Shown piece after piece: positions 26,254 to 35,094 of a stretch of 64,000 nt of DNA (the stretch's first letter is position 1; the number at the start of each line of letters is the position of its first letter). The notes below the pieces were generated by a model that was not told the DNA's origin, searched no databases, and worked only from the letters and a program-made list of their open reading frames with translations. The stretch is from JAISFI01 sp031553775. GTDB lineage: Bacteria > Bacteroidota > Bacteroidia > Bacteroidales > Azobacteroidaceae. The translations under genes and the position numbers were made by a program. The stretch is taken from assembly GCA_031553775.1 (NCBI GenBank), contig JAVBLA010000040.1:32163-96162 (forward strand), written 5' to 3'.

Positions 26254-28989
26254 TTATAATTGATTTTGAATTTGACGATTATTTTTTAAGAACCGTATCA
26301 TTCCTTTCACCAACTCGACCAAAGGAAGCGGAGCCAAAGATAATCCGATGACCCACAGCCATTGTTGTTGTGTTAAAGGAGCCAGGTGGAATATGTCGTG
26401 CAATGCCGGGATTTCGATAACAATCAGCATTAATCCGATAACAATTGCGATGGCGCCCAGTAGGTATTTGTTGCCGAACATTCCTCTGAAAGCTGAATGA
26501 TAAGGTGATCGTACATTCAATACATGGGTGATCTGTGTGAAGGCAAGGACTGCGAATGTCATTGTCCGGGCCGTATCGATCTGGATTTCTTCGCTAAGTC
26601 CGGCAGCTATACATGATTTGATCCCGATCCAGTAGGCCAGGAGGGAGAGTCCTCCGATCATTATTCCCTGCAGAAGAATTCTCAGGGTGAATTCCCTGTT
26701 CATAATATTTTGTTTGGCATTCAGGGGTTTCCGTTGCATGATTCCCGGATCTGCGGGATCTACACTGAGTGCCAGGGCCGGGAGACTGTCGGTTACCAGG
26801 TTGATCCAGAGGATGTGGATCGGCAGCAGCGGAGTGGCCCAGTTGGCTAATACGGCCGTGAATAATACGACGATTTCTCCGATATTGGTTGAAAGCATGA
26901 ACTGGATGGCTTTCAGTATATTGTCGAATATGCGGCGCCCTTCTTCCACGGCAGCGACGATTGTAGAGAAATTATCGTCGGTAAGCACAATATCTGCAGC
27001 TTCTTTGGATACATCGGTTCCTACAATCCCCATAGCAGCGCCTATATCGGCCAGTTTAAGAGCCGGGGCGTCGTTGACTCCGTCGCCTGTCATGGCTACA
27101 ATATCTCCGGAATCCTGGAATGCTTTTACGATACGGACCTTATGTTCCGGTGAAACACGGGCATATACGGCTACATGATGTACTTTTTCGAGCAATTCCT
27201 TCTCCGTCATCTTTTCCACTTCCGATCCGGTGAGTGCAATATCTCCCTCCTGCATGATACTGAGTTCTCTGGCAATGGCTACGGCTGTTGCCTTGTGGTC
27301 GCCGGTAATCATTACCGGTTTAATACCGGCTTCCCGGCATTTTTCGACAGCGACTTTCACTTCGGGGCGGGGTGGATCTATCATTCCCAGCATTCCCACA
27401 AAGACTAAGTCTTTTTCGAGTGTTTCCGGTGTTACTTTTTCGGGGATGGTATCGATAATTTTGTATCCCATGGCCAGTACGCGCAGTGCATTATCGGCTA
27501 GGGACGCATTGGCATGCCTGATTGTATCTTTTTGTTTGTCGCTTATCTGACTGGCTATGTTATTTTCCGATATCCGGTTACAGCAGGCGAGGAGTTCGTC
27601 CAGACCACCTTTGGTACAGACTTCATATTTCCCGTCCGGTAATTGGTGTACGGTAGTCATCAGTTTCCTTTCCGAATCGAACGGAATTTCCGCTTTGCGG
27701 GGAAGTTCCGTATCCAGGAGGTTTTTATTGATGCCGAATGAAAGTCCGAGGTCGATCAGTGCCGTCTCCGTAGGATCTCCGGCTGTTTTGTAACTTCCTT
27801 TTTCTTCCGAGAGTTTGGCATCGTTGGCCAATATGGCAATTTGTATCAGGTGTTTCTGTTCTCCGGTCAGTTTCTTTTGCTCGCCGGTATCCGGCAGGTT
27901 TATTTGTCCTGAAATATTTTCGGTTTTGCCGTCGGTATAGAGTCTGACTACCGTCATTCTATTTTGGGTAAGAGTTCCTGTTTTATCCGAACAGATTACA
28001 GTGGTACTGCCCAGGGTTTCTACCGATGGCAGGGTTCTGACGATCGCATTTCTTTTGGCTAAGCGTTGTACTCCTACGGCAAGAACGATGGTCGATACCA
28101 CCGGCAATCCTTCAGGTATGGCTGCTGCCGCCAGGCTGACGGCGATCATGAACATTTCCAGAACATGGTGATCATAATAAACACCGACTCCGAAAATGAT
28201 AGCACAGATGATTAATGCAGCGATTCCCAGGTTTTTTCCCAGCTTTTCGAGTTTTTCCTGTAAAGGTGTCTGGAAGTCGGGAACCGACTGGATCATGGCT
28301 GCAATTTTACCTACCTCCGTATGCATGCCGGTTCCGATGACAATCCCTTTTCCCCGGCCGTAGGATACGGTACTGGAGGAGAATCCCAGATTATCACGAT
28401 CGCCTAATGCCACTTCATCAGAAAGGATTGCTTCCGTAAATTTTTCTTCAGGTACCGATTCTCCGGTCAGTGCGGCATCCTGTACTTTCAGGTTGACGGC
28501 TTCTGCCAGCCGGAGATCTGCCGGAATGGAATCGCCGGTATCCAGTAAGACGATATCTCCGGGTACTAAGTACTTGGATTCGATCACTTCTACCTGTCCG
28601 TTGCGGATTACTTTACACTGTGGCGCCGACATTTTTTCCAGTGCTTCGAGCGATTGTTCCGCTTTGGCTTCCTGTGCCACACCGATAATGGCATTGATGA
28701 TAACGATCGCCATGATGATGATGGCATCGGTAAAGCCTTCTCCCTGCATATATCCTACAATTCCGGAGATAACGGCGGCTATTACCAGTACGATAATCAT
28801 GAAACTCCTGAATTGCGCCAGGAATTTCATCAGCAGGCTTTTGTTTTTTTTCTTTTCGAATTCGTTGGCTCCGTATTGAGAGAGGCGTTTTTGCGCTTCT
28901 CCGGAAGTGAGTCCGGCAGAAAGGGAAGTGTTGAAGTGCTGAGCTACATCTTCAACCGGCATAGTGTAGAATTTTTTGGTTAGTTCCAT
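26254..28989 (-). CDS. calcium-transporting-type P-type ATPase (P2)
   Basis: ATP-driven cation pump of the inner membrane, most like P2-type calcium ATPases. From the chosen start the protein is 911 residues and begins MELTKKFYTMPVEDVAQHFN, the cation-ATPase N-terminal domain. Motifs include the TGES actuator loop (ALTGESVP), the phosphorylation site ICSDKTGTLTQN, the hinge MTGDGVNDAPALKLADIG, and PEGLP in membrane helix 4, the calcium-site signature. Ten membrane segments are expected. An upstream in-frame TTG/ATG extension of 36 residues is not family-like, so I start at the internal Met. A -7-like TATCTTTG lies at 29030-29023 in front of it. Confidence 0.92.
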   Translation of the reverse strand: MELTKKFYTMPVEDVAQHFNTSLSAGLTSGEAQKRLSQYGANEFEKKKNKSLLMKFLAQFRSFMIIVLVIAAVISGIVGYMQGEGFTDAIIIMAIVIINAIIGVAQEAKAEQSLEALEKMSAPQCKVIRNGQVEVIESKYLVPGDIVLLDTGDSIPADLRLAEAVNLKVQDAALTGESVPEEKFTEAILSDEVALGDRDNLGFSSSTVSYGRGKGIVIGTGMHTEVGKIAAMIQSVPDFQTPLQEKLEKLGKNLGIAALIICAIIFGVGVYYDHHVLEMFMIAVSLAAAAIPEGLPVVSTIVLAVGVQRLAKRNAIVRTLPSVETLGSTTVICSDKTGTLTQNRMTVVRLYTDGKTENISGQINLPDTGEQKKLTGEQKHLIQIAILANDAKLSEEKGSYKTAGDPTETALIDLGLSFGINKNLLDTELPRKAEIPFDSERKLMTTVHQLPDGKYEVCTKGGLDELLACCNRISENNIASQISDKQKDTIRHANASLADNALRVLAMGYKIIDTIPEKVTPETLEKDLVFVGMLGMIDPPRPEVKVAVEKCREAGIKPVMITGDHKATAVAIARELSIMQEGDIALTGSEVEKMTEKELLEKVHHVAVYARVSPEHKVRIVKAFQDSGDIVAMTGDGVNDAPALKLADIGAAMGIVGTDVSKEAADIVLTDDNFSTIVAAVEEGRRIFDNILKAIQFMLSTNIGEIVVLFTAVLANWATPLLPIHILWINLVTDSLPALALSVDPADPGIMQRKPLNAKQNIMNREFTLRILLQGIMIGGLSLLAYWIGIKSCIAAGLSEEIQIDTARTMTFAVLAFTQITHVLNVRSPYHSAFRGMFGNKYLLGAIAIVIGLMLIVIEIPALHDIFHLAPLTQQQWLWVIGLSLAPLPLVELVKGMIRFLKNNRQIQNQL

Positions 28990-29208
28990 TGTTATAGCGT
29001 TTTTGATCTTTGAAAATTGCTGCAAAGATAGTGCAATATGCTTATATATCTGTACTTGTTCTTTCTTCTGAATGACAAATATTAACAATAAAGACAAAAA
29101 AAGATCAAAGAATAGGCGTAATTTTGCGGGGAAAAGAAGCTTTAATAATTGAAAATTTGGGATTGCTGGAGCGGGTTTTGCAAATAAAAATTGAGAATAT
29201 AGATACTG

Positions 29209-30156
29209 ATGAGTGATTTATTGTTTTCCCTGAATGCGGTTGCTCCGCTTTTTATCCTGATGTCGCTAGGATATATTGCGCGGCAGGTAAATTTTGTTTC
29301 GGATAGTTTTCTTTCTGAAACCAATAAATTTGTTTTCCGGTTTTCTCTTCCCCTGATGCTTTTCCAGAATATTCAATCTAATTTTCAGGGAAGCCTGTCT
29401 GATTTTCGATTGATTTACGCTGCATTGGGTGGAGTATTGGCTATTATTGTATTGAGTTGCCTGCTTGTACCTCTGTTCGTCAAAAAGCAAGGTCAGAGAG
29501 GTAGTGTTATACAAGGTATTTACCGGAGTAATTTTATTATATATGGGGTGCCACTGGCGACAAGCATGTATGGGAAAGAGGCTTTGCTGCCGGTAAGTAT
29601 GTTGCTGACAGTAATTATTCCTGTTTATAATATTTCTGCCGTATGTATCCTGTCTTATTTTTCGGAAAAGCAACAGGGAGGTTTTTCCTGGCGTAAAGTT
29701 TTTTTGGATATATTGAAAAATCCTCTGATTATCGGTTGTTTTTCGGGAATTGCCTGTGGCTTGCTGGGAGTTCGCTTTCCGTTGTTTATCGATAAACCGA
29801 TGACAGATTTGGCTGGGATTGCCGCTCCTCTGGCTTTGTTCGTAATGGGAGGAGAATTCCGTTTCAGAAAATTATCGGACAATCTGTGGAAAGTATTTTT
29901 TGCCACTTTTGCCCGTTTAATCATCATTCCGGCTCTTGCAGTACTGGCTTTCGTCTATATGGGATTCCGGGAAATGGAACTTTGTGCCCTGCTTACTTTA
30001 TTTGCTACTCCAACAGCTGTTGTCAGTTTTATTATGGCGGAAAATATGGGTTGTGACGGGGAGCTTTCGGGACAGATCGTGGTGGCTACTACGCTTTTTT
30101 CCAGTTTGACGATATTCTTTTTTGTGTATTTTCTTCGGTTGCAGGGGTTTTTGTAA
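29209..30156 (+). CDS. AEC-family (auxin efflux carrier type) transporter
   Basis: Inner-membrane secondary transporter, substrate unknown (bacterial members move malate, other organic acids or amino-acid-like compounds). The 315-residue protein has about ten hydrophobic segments in two five-helix halves. It starts FSLNAVAPLFILMSLGYIAR and has the central FRFSLPLMLFQNI and the C-terminal PTAVVSFIMAENMGCDGELS segment typical of the family. It stands alone, transcribed away from the ATPase gene, with a TAATTTTG -7-like box at 29119-29126. Confidence 0.88.
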   Translation: MSDLLFSLNAVAPLFILMSLGYIARQVNFVSDSFLSETNKFVFRFSLPLMLFQNIQSNFQGSLSDFRLIYAALGGVLAIIVLSCLLVPLFVKKQGQRGSVIQGIYRSNFIIYGVPLATSMYGKEALLPVSMLLTVIIPVYNISAVCILSYFSEKQQGGFSWRKVFLDILKNPLIIGCFSGIACGLLGVRFPLFIDKPMTDLAGIAAPLALFVMGGEFRFRKLSDNLWKVFFATFARLIIIPALAVLAFVYMGFREMELCALLTLFATPTAVVSFIMAENMGCDGELSGQIVVATTLFSSLTIFFFVYFLRLQGFL

Positions 30157-30205
30157 GAAATTAAGGAGTGATATGCATTTCGGTATTTTACATAAAGTAC
30201 ATCGT

Positions 30206-30955
30206 CTATAGGAACTGCTTAAAAAGTACTTCCTTAAACGCATACCTCCTCTCTTCCCCTCCCTCCGTTTCCAACACCAGAAAACCATTCTGTTCTACGT
30301 CTGCTATTTTTGCCCGGAATGTTTCGTTGCCGGAGGAGAATAGATGAAATCCGGTTTTGCGGTATAAATGTTCTTTGTACCGGGTAGCTATGGTTGTGTG
30401 TTCTCCGGATTTTATTTTTTCGTATAAGGAGAAGAAACGGGGGGCTATTTTTTTTTGCCAATCGTATATGTCGTAATTTTTGCCGGTGATTTGTTTCAGG
30501 GAGACGGGATTCGGTGCGTCACTGTAAAAATGTGTCTGGTTGATATTCAGTCCGAAACCGATGACGGACGACCGGAGTTGTACGCCTTCTATTTCATTTT
30601 CAATCAGGATGCCGCATATTTTCCGGTCTTTATAGTAGATATCGTTCGGCCATTTGATGGTAACGGAGGAAATTTCTTCCGATAAAGCTTCCGCTATGCT
30701 GAGGGAAATGATCTGTGAGAGGATAAATTGTTGTTTAACGGCTATTTCACAGGGGTATACGATGATACTGCAGGTGAGGTTTTTCCCCGGTTCCGATTCC
30801 CAGAATGTTCCGGTTTGTCCTCTGCCGGACGATTGAGCCAGGGCAATAACCGTAGTACCTTCCTGTAAACTTTCCGTTTGGTTTAAGTTTTTGAGAAAAG
30901 TGTTGGTAGAAGAAGTTTCTTCCACTATCAGGAGAGGATGCTCAGCTGTTGGCAT
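30206..30955 (-). CDS. birA: biotin--[acetyl-CoA carboxylase] ligase
   Basis: Attaches biotin to carboxylase carrier proteins. From the ATG giving MPTAEHPLLIVEETSSTNTF the protein is 249 residues, without the N-terminal DNA-binding domain of E. coli BirA, so it is a ligase only. The biotin-binding loop is SSGRGQTGTFWESEPGKN (GRG-x-x-G type), followed by the catalytic KWPNDIYYKDRKICGILIEN. The upstream frame contributes a non-family extension. The start lies inside the last codons of the YjbR-like gene (14-base overlap), so the two are coupled. Confidence 0.92.
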   Translation of the reverse strand: MPTAEHPLLIVEETSSTNTFLKNLNQTESLQEGTTVIALAQSSGRGQTGTFWESEPGKNLTCSIIVYPCEIAVKQQFILSQIISLSIAEALSEEISSVTIKWPNDIYYKDRKICGILIENEIEGVQLRSSVIGFGLNINQTHFYSDAPNPVSLKQITGKNYDIYDWQKKIAPRFFSLYEKIKSGEHTTIATRYKEHLYRKTGFHLFSSGNETFRAKIADVEQNGFLVLETEGGEERRYAFKEVLFKQFL

Positions 30956-31298
30956 ATTCCTCCTGTTGTTTTTTCGGTAGTTTTTTGATGACTTGTTCCA
31001 CCGAATGATTGATCCAGTGGATGATTTCATTGCGGGACATGGTGCTATCGGCGTAAATAGAGTTCCAGTATTTTTTATTGAAATGATAGGCAGCTTCCAC
31101 ACAGGTGTATTTTTCGCGCAGTTCGACGGCTATGTCAGGATCGCATTTGAGGGCAATTTGCGGACGTTCGGCATCGAGAGGGATGAGGGCGAACATTTTA
31201 CCCATTACTTTAAGGACAAGGCTGACATCATCAAAAGGAAAAGATTCGGTAGCTCCTTTTACGGAAATGCAGGCTTCGTGTAATTCTTCTACATTCAT
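30942..31298 (-). CDS. MmcQ/YjbR-family protein
   Basis: A 118-residue protein of the YjbR fold (double-wing, CyaY-like), with the typical VKGATESFPFDDVSLVLKVM, KMFALIPL and KKYWNSIYAD segments and a closing helix WINHSVEQVIKKLPKK. Members are thought to bind DNA, though the biochemical role is not established. It overlaps birA and starts 16 bases after the YraN-like gene's stop, so the three probably form one transcript. Confidence 0.88.
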   Translation of the reverse strand: MNVEELHEACISVKGATESFPFDDVSLVLKVMGKMFALIPLDAERPQIALKCDPDIAVELREKYTCVEAAYHFNKKYWNSIYADSTMSRNEIIHWINHSVEQVIKKLPKKQQEEYANS

Positions 31299-31313
31299 AT
31301 CTTTAAAACGGTT

Positions 31314-31685
31314 TTAATATTTCTGTCCGGATTGGAATACCGGCGGATAAAATGCATCTTCTATGTGCTCCATCTGCTCTCCGGATATAGCGATGATGTC
31401 AAAACGGACGGAAAGATCGATGTTGAAAGTTTTGATGTATTTGTCTGTTGCGGCTACGATGTGCCGGATTTTTTTCCGGTCGACAGCTTCTTCCGGGGTA
31501 ACCAGGGGGTTTTCCGAACGGGTTTTGACTTCTACAACGACTAATTCCTCCGGCAGGCGTGCGATGATATCGAGTTCATAACGTCCTTTTCTCCAGTTTG
31601 TATGGAGAATTTCATAGCCTTTTGCCTGCAGAAGTTTGATTGCTTTCTGCTCTCCTTCGTTTCCCAGAGTATTGTGACTTGCCAT
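31314..31685 (-). CDS. YraN/UPF0102 family endonuclease-like protein
   Basis: A 123-residue protein with the restriction-endonuclease-like fold: GNEGEQKAIKLLQAKGYEIL, then YELDIIARLPEELVVVEVKT, giving the D-x(n)-E-x-K nuclease arrangement (Asp in ELDII, Glu and Lys in VEVKT). The family is widespread and related to Holliday-junction resolvases; its cellular role is not settled. It heads the minus-strand group with the YjbR-like gene and birA. Confidence 0.9.
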   Translation of the reverse strand: MASHNTLGNEGEQKAIKLLQAKGYEILHTNWRKGRYELDIIARLPEELVVVEVKTRSENPLVTPEEAVDRKKIRHIVAATDKYIKTFNIDLSVRFDIIAISGEQMEHIEDAFYPPVFQSGQKY

Positions 31686-31721
31686 AAAAACCGGATTTTT
31701 TTCACAAAATTACATTTTTTC

Positions 31722-31753
31722 TTTGTTTATTACCGGAGAACCAGCTATTTTTG
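31722..31753 (+). promoter_or_regulatory. Bacteroidota-type promoter before the 31762 gene
   Basis: TTTG at 31722-31725 and TATTTTTG at 31746-31753 are 20 bases apart, an exact consensus fit. The expected start of transcription (about 7 bases after the -7 box) falls at or next to the ATG at 31762, which would make the first transcript nearly leaderless. Confidence 0.65.
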
Positions 31754-31761
31754 CGGCTGAA

Positions 31762-31989
31762 ATGGCAAAAACACGTAAATATTCGCAGTCTCTACCGAAT
31801 CATCCCCGGACGAAGCAGGTTACTTTTATGCTGAATGATGAGGAATATAAGACCGTGTGCAATTATCTCAATAAATATAAAATCGAGAATCGTTCCCGCT
31901 GGTACCGGGAAACCATCCTTTCCCATATCCTGAAAACCCTGGACCAGGATTACCCCACCCTCTTCGGAGAAAATGAAATGCGGAGATGA
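31762..31989 (+). CDS. small conserved-type hypothetical protein upstream of tadA
   Basis: A 75-residue protein, MAKTRKYSQSLPNHPRTKQV onward, with a basic N-terminus and then an MLNDEEYKTVCNYLNKYK helix pair and a NRSRWYRETILSHILKTLDQ helix. The pattern (a strand followed by two helices) resembles a ribbon-helix-helix-type fold, so a small DNA-binding protein is possible. An in-frame TTG 39 bases earlier lies within the promoter, so the ATG is preferred. It overlaps the tadA start by 4 bases. I do not recognise a named family. Confidence 0.6.
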   Translation: MAKTRKYSQSLPNHPRTKQVTFMLNDEEYKTVCNYLNKYKIENRSRWYRETILSHILKTLDQDYPTLFGENEMRR

Positions 31990-32429
31990 ATCATCTGCCG
32001 GACGATATTTTTTACATGAAACAGGCCCTGCAGGAAGCGCAACAGGCCTATGATGAAGGTGAAATTCCTGTGGGAGCCGTTGTTGTATGCAAAAACAGAA
32101 TCATTGCGCGTGCACATAATATGACGGAACGCCTGAATGACGTAACAGCTCATGCTGAGATGCAGGCAATTACGGCTGCCGCATCGGCATTGGGTGGAAA
32201 ATATCTGACTGAATGTACTTTATATGTCACACTGGAGCCTTGTGTGATGTGTGCAGGTGCTTTGGCATGGTCACAAATTTCCAGGATCGTTTATGGAGCT
32301 TCAGATGATAAAAAGGGATACAGTTTGCTGAATACTAAGGTATTGCACCCTAAAACTCAAGTTGTTAAGGGTGTGATGGAGGAGGAGGCTTCGGATGTAT
32401 TGAGGGGGTTTTTTAAAGAGAGAAGGTGA
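31986..32429 (+). CDS. tadA: tRNA-specific adenosine deaminase
   Basis: Deaminates the wobble adenosine (A34 to inosine) of tRNA-Arg(ACG). The 147-residue protein carries the zinc-deaminase signature: TAHAEMQAI (His ligand and catalytic Glu) and LEPCVMCAGALAWSQI (two Cys ligands), plus GEIPVGAVVV and the C-terminal FFKERR end. Length is normal for TadA. It overlaps the small gene upstream by 4 bases. Confidence 0.95.
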   Translation: MNHLPDDIFYMKQALQEAQQAYDEGEIPVGAVVVCKNRIIARAHNMTERLNDVTAHAEMQAITAAASALGGKYLTECTLYVTLEPCVMCAGALAWSQISRIVYGASDDKKGYSLLNTKVLHPKTQVVKGVMEEEASDVLRGFFKERR

Positions 32430-32433
32430 TTTT

Positions 32434-32465
32434 AATTGAAAATTGGAAATTGAAAATTGAAAATT
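32434..32465. repeat. AATTGAAAATT-type AT-rich repeat
   Basis: Three consecutive copies of the word AATTGAAAATT (one with GGAAATT) lie between the convergent ends of tadA and the DUF4834-like gene. They belong to the same word family as the rpsB-tsf inverted repeat. No terminator-like U-tract pattern is clear. Confidence 0.7.
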
Positions 32466-32715
32466 ATTTTTTTTCTTTGATTTCTTCGTAGTCGACGTAT
32501 TCGCCTGCTTCAGCTTCAAAGATTTTCCGCGAGATTTTTATCTGAGGTTCTTCTTCTTTCTTTTGTTCACGGTTTTGCTTATTCGTCTGGCGGCGGGTAT
32601 TTTGTTGTTGGTTGCCGGAGCCGAAAAACAGATTCCTGAGCCCGCGAATAACGGAAACCCCAAGCAGGAAACCCATTAAAAGAAGAAATAAAACTAATCC
32701 TAACAAAAATTTCAT
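32464..32715 (-). CDS. small membrane protein, DUF4834-like
   Basis: An 83-residue protein with one N-terminal membrane helix (MKFLLGLVLFLLLMGFLLGV), an FFGSGNQQQNTRR linker rich in Gln and Arg, and an acidic tail (EAEAGEYVDYEEIKEKK). This layout matches the Bacteroidota family DUF4834, of unknown role. It is transcribed away from the LOG gene, and a TATCTTTG -7-like box lies at 32748-32741 in front of it. Confidence 0.75.
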   Translation of the reverse strand: MKFLLGLVLFLLLMGFLLGVSVIRGLRNLFFGSGNQQQNTRRQTNKQNREQKKEEEPQIKISRKIFEAEAGEYVDYEEIKEKK

Positions 32716-32726
32716 TGCGCCGCATA

Positions 32727-32758
32727 TTTGTTTTGCGCTGCAAAGATAGCTAACTTTG
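32727..32758 (+). promoter_or_regulatory. Bacteroidota-type promoter for the LOG gene
   Basis: TTTG at 32727-32730, a 20-base spacer and TAACTTTG at 32751-32758 match the consensus exactly. A transcript starting near 32765 would have a leader of about 50 nt before the ATG at 32817. It overlaps the -7-like box for the divergent small gene. Confidence 0.8.
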
Positions 32759-32816
32759 CGGGCAGTTTGATATGGTAACTCCCTAATTGATGTTAAAGAT
32801 AACGTAAAATGTTTAT

Positions 32817-33395
32817 ATGAAGACTATTACAGTATATTGTGCCTCCAGTTCGAAAATAGATCCGGTTTATATGGAACAGGCCGCCTTGTTAGGCCGTGAG
32901 ATGGCTGCCAGAGGGATGGCATGCATCAATGGCGGGGGTAATCAGGGTTTGATGGCTGCAGTATCCGATGCAGTCCTTGCTTCGGAAGGCACGGTTACTG
33001 GTATTATTCCAGGTTTCATGGTTGAAGAAGGTTGGTTTCATCCGGCTTTATCCGAATTGATCGTTACATTAGATATGCACCAGCGGAAACAGATGATGGC
33101 CGAAAAATCGGATGCCTGCATCGCTTTACCCGGAGGAATCGGAACACTCGAAGAATTGATGGAAGTTATCACCTGGAAGCAATTGGGTTTATATTCCAAG
33201 CCTATCATTATCTTCAATATCAATGGTTATTATGATGATTTACTGAAGATGCTGGAAAGGGCTGTCCGTGAAAATTTTATGCGGGTACAGCATCAGGATA
33301 TGTACCTGGTGGCTTCTTCTGTAGAAGAGGCATTGGATATGATCGAGTCGGCGGGAGAATGGATAAAACATCCCCGTTCCATCGCTGCAATATAA
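32817..33395 (+). CDS. LOG-family nucleotide 5'-monophosphate phosphoribohydrolase
   Basis: Cleaves the N-glycosidic bond of nucleoside monophosphates (cytokinin-activating LOG type, TIGR00730). The 192-residue protein has the Rossmann start VYCASSSKIDPVYMEQAALL, GGGNQGLMAAVSDAVL, and the catalytic signature PGGIGTLEELMEVITWKQLG (PGGxGTxxE). In bacteria the physiological substrate is usually unproven; some members hydrolyse AMP or CMP. It is followed 10 bases later by the DUF4271-like gene. Confidence 0.92.
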   Translation: MKTITVYCASSSKIDPVYMEQAALLGREMAARGMACINGGGNQGLMAAVSDAVLASEGTVTGIIPGFMVEEGWFHPALSELIVTLDMHQRKQMMAEKSDACIALPGGIGTLEELMEVITWKQLGLYSKPIIIFNINGYYDDLLKMLERAVRENFMRVQHQDMYLVASSVEEALDMIESAGEWIKHPRSIAAI

Positions 33396-33404
33396 GCTGA
33401 GAGT

Positions 33405-34241
33405 ATGCAGGAACAGGAATATATATTGACTGCGGATACGCTTGCACAGCCGGATTACCTGAAAGAACTGACGGTTTCCTCGTTTTACAGGGATTCTATT
33501 CTTTCTTCTACTGAGGTTCCCGATACAGTTATTCCCCAGTTATTCCCCGGTACGGATATTTCCGGAAAACCGGTGGAAATGGATATCGTATTCTTGTTTT
33601 TTCTGGTCTGTTTCCTGATGACATCCCATGCATTTGCCCGCGGCAGGCAAATGATCTCTTCAATGTTTAACAATTTATTTCATATCAAGAGCCGGCAAAG
33701 CATTTTTATTGAAACTACAGGAAATGATATGTTTGACAAGTCTCTGCTTGTTACCCAATCGATCATATTGTCGGCTATTCTGATGTATATCTGGTTTATG
33801 CACGGAGGATCTTATGAGCCTTCCGGACTGAAGAGTATGACACATATAATTTGTCTTTCCGGTTTGATAGGAATTTATATACTGTATAAATTCCTGGTTT
33901 ATAGATTGATATCTTATGTATTTTTTGACCGGTCGCTAGCAAAAATCTGGATTGACAGTTGGGTTTCCTTGATTTCTTTTCACGGTTTAATCATTTTTTT
34001 ACCGGTTTTATGCCAATTTTATATACCCTCTCTGTATTATTTTAACTTCTGGATAATAATTTTATGGTTTTTTGTTACCCGTATAATTATTATTTACAAA
34101 TCTTATGTGATATTCTTCAGTAATATCGGTAGTTTGCATTATTTATTTTTGTACCTTTGCGCCCAGGAAATCGTGCCTTTATTCTTGTTGTATAATGGAA
34201 TGATTTTTATTTTTAATGTATTGGAAACGAGTGCTTTATGA
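33405..34241 (+). CDS. multi-pass membrane protein, DUF4271-like
   Basis: A 278-residue protein with a polar N-terminal region (about 1-60) followed by about six to seven membrane helices from residue 62 onward (VFLFFLVCFLMTSHAF, SIILSAILMYIWFM, YVFFDRSLAKIW, LIIFLPVLCQFYI and others). The layout and its position directly before a hemD-type gene are typical of the Bacteroidota DUF4271 family, whose role is unknown. Its stop overlaps the next start by 4 bases. Confidence 0.75.
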   Translation: MQEQEYILTADTLAQPDYLKELTVSSFYRDSILSSTEVPDTVIPQLFPGTDISGKPVEMDIVFLFFLVCFLMTSHAFARGRQMISSMFNNLFHIKSRQSIFIETTGNDMFDKSLLVTQSIILSAILMYIWFMHGGSYEPSGLKSMTHIICLSGLIGIYILYKFLVYRLISYVFFDRSLAKIWIDSWVSLISFHGLIIFLPVLCQFYIPSLYYFNFWIIILWFFVTRIIIIYKSYVIFFSNIGSLHYLFLYLCAQEIVPLFLLYNGMIFIFNVLETSAL

Positions 34242-34999
34242 GTGGAAAAATAAAGAAGGTTCTGGTTTCACAACCTCAACCATCTACCGAAAAATCTCCA
34301 TATTTTGATATCGCCGAAAAGTTTGGCGTAGATATTGTCTTCCGTCCTTTTATTAAGGTTGAACCGTTAACGGCTAAAGAATTCAGGGCGCAACGGGTTA
34401 ATATTTTGGATCATACGGCTGTTATTTTTACGGCAAAAGCGGCGATTGACTACTTTTTTAAACTCTGCGAGGAAATGCGCGTGCAGATTCCGGAAACCAT
34501 GAAGTATTTTTGCGTAACGGAGTCTATTGCTGTTTACCTGCAAAAGTACATCGTGTACAGGAAACGGAAGATTTTTTTCAGCCAGGCCGGAAAGGTGGAA
34601 GATTTGATGACTCCTATTAACAAGCATAATAAGGAAACGTTTTTGGTGCCGGTATCCGATGTGCATAAAGACGATCTGATTCATTTGCTCGAGGCTAAAA
34701 AGATCAAACATACCAAAGCAATCATGTATAGAACCGTTAGTAACGACTTTACGCCGGAAGAAAAGTTCGATTATGATTTGCTTTTGTTTTTCTCTCCGGC
34801 AGGGATTGCTTCTTTGTTAAAAAATTTCCCGGATTTTGAGCAGAATGATATTGTGATCGGTTGTTTTGGGCCGACAACTGCCAAGGCGGTAAAAGAAGCC
34901 GGCCTGCGGTTGGATATTGAGGCTCCGAACGAGCAGGCGCCTTCAATGACGGCTGCTTTGGAGAATTATTTGAAAATGGCTAAAAACGGAAAGAAGTAA
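34238..34999 (+). CDS. uroporphyrinogen-III synthase family protein (HemD-like)
   Basis: A 253-residue protein with the bilobal HemD layout: VLVSQPQPSTEKSPYFDIAE, VIFTAKAAIDYFFKL in the first lobe, LLFFSPAGIASLL and GPTTAKAVKEAGLRLDI in the second. HemD closes the tetrapyrrole ring of uroporphyrinogen III, but Bacteroidales homologues in this rnpA-linked position are often kept without the rest of the haem pathway, so the activity is uncertain. It overlaps the DUF4271-like gene by 4 bases and is followed by a clear terminator. Confidence 0.8.
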   Translation: MSGKIKKVLVSQPQPSTEKSPYFDIAEKFGVDIVFRPFIKVEPLTAKEFRAQRVNILDHTAVIFTAKAAIDYFFKLCEEMRVQIPETMKYFCVTESIAVYLQKYIVYRKRKIFFSQAGKVEDLMTPINKHNKETFLVPVSDVHKDDLIHLLEAKKIKHTKAIMYRTVSNDFTPEEKFDYDLLLFFSPAGIASLLKNFPDFEQNDIVIGCFGPTTAKAVKEAGLRLDIEAPNEQAPSMTAALENYLKMAKNGKK

Positions 35000-35030
35000 A
35001 CGCAACATAACAACATAATCATGTTTGTCG

Positions 35031-35056
35031 GGGCGTATGGATATACGCCCTTTTTT
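35031..35056 (+). terminator. intrinsic terminator after the hemD-like gene
   Basis: A perfect 8-base stem GGGCGTAT/ATACGCCC with a 4-base GGAT loop is followed by six T. It ends the LOG-DUF4271-hemD transcript 30 bases after the stop codon and precedes rnpA. Confidence 0.85.
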
Positions 35057-35094
35057 GATTATACGGATTTGATTATAACAGAGTAGATATACAG

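Noticed and set aside
34367..34711. Minus-strand open frame inside the hemD-like gene
   Set aside because: It is antisense to a recognisable HemD-like protein and has no family features.
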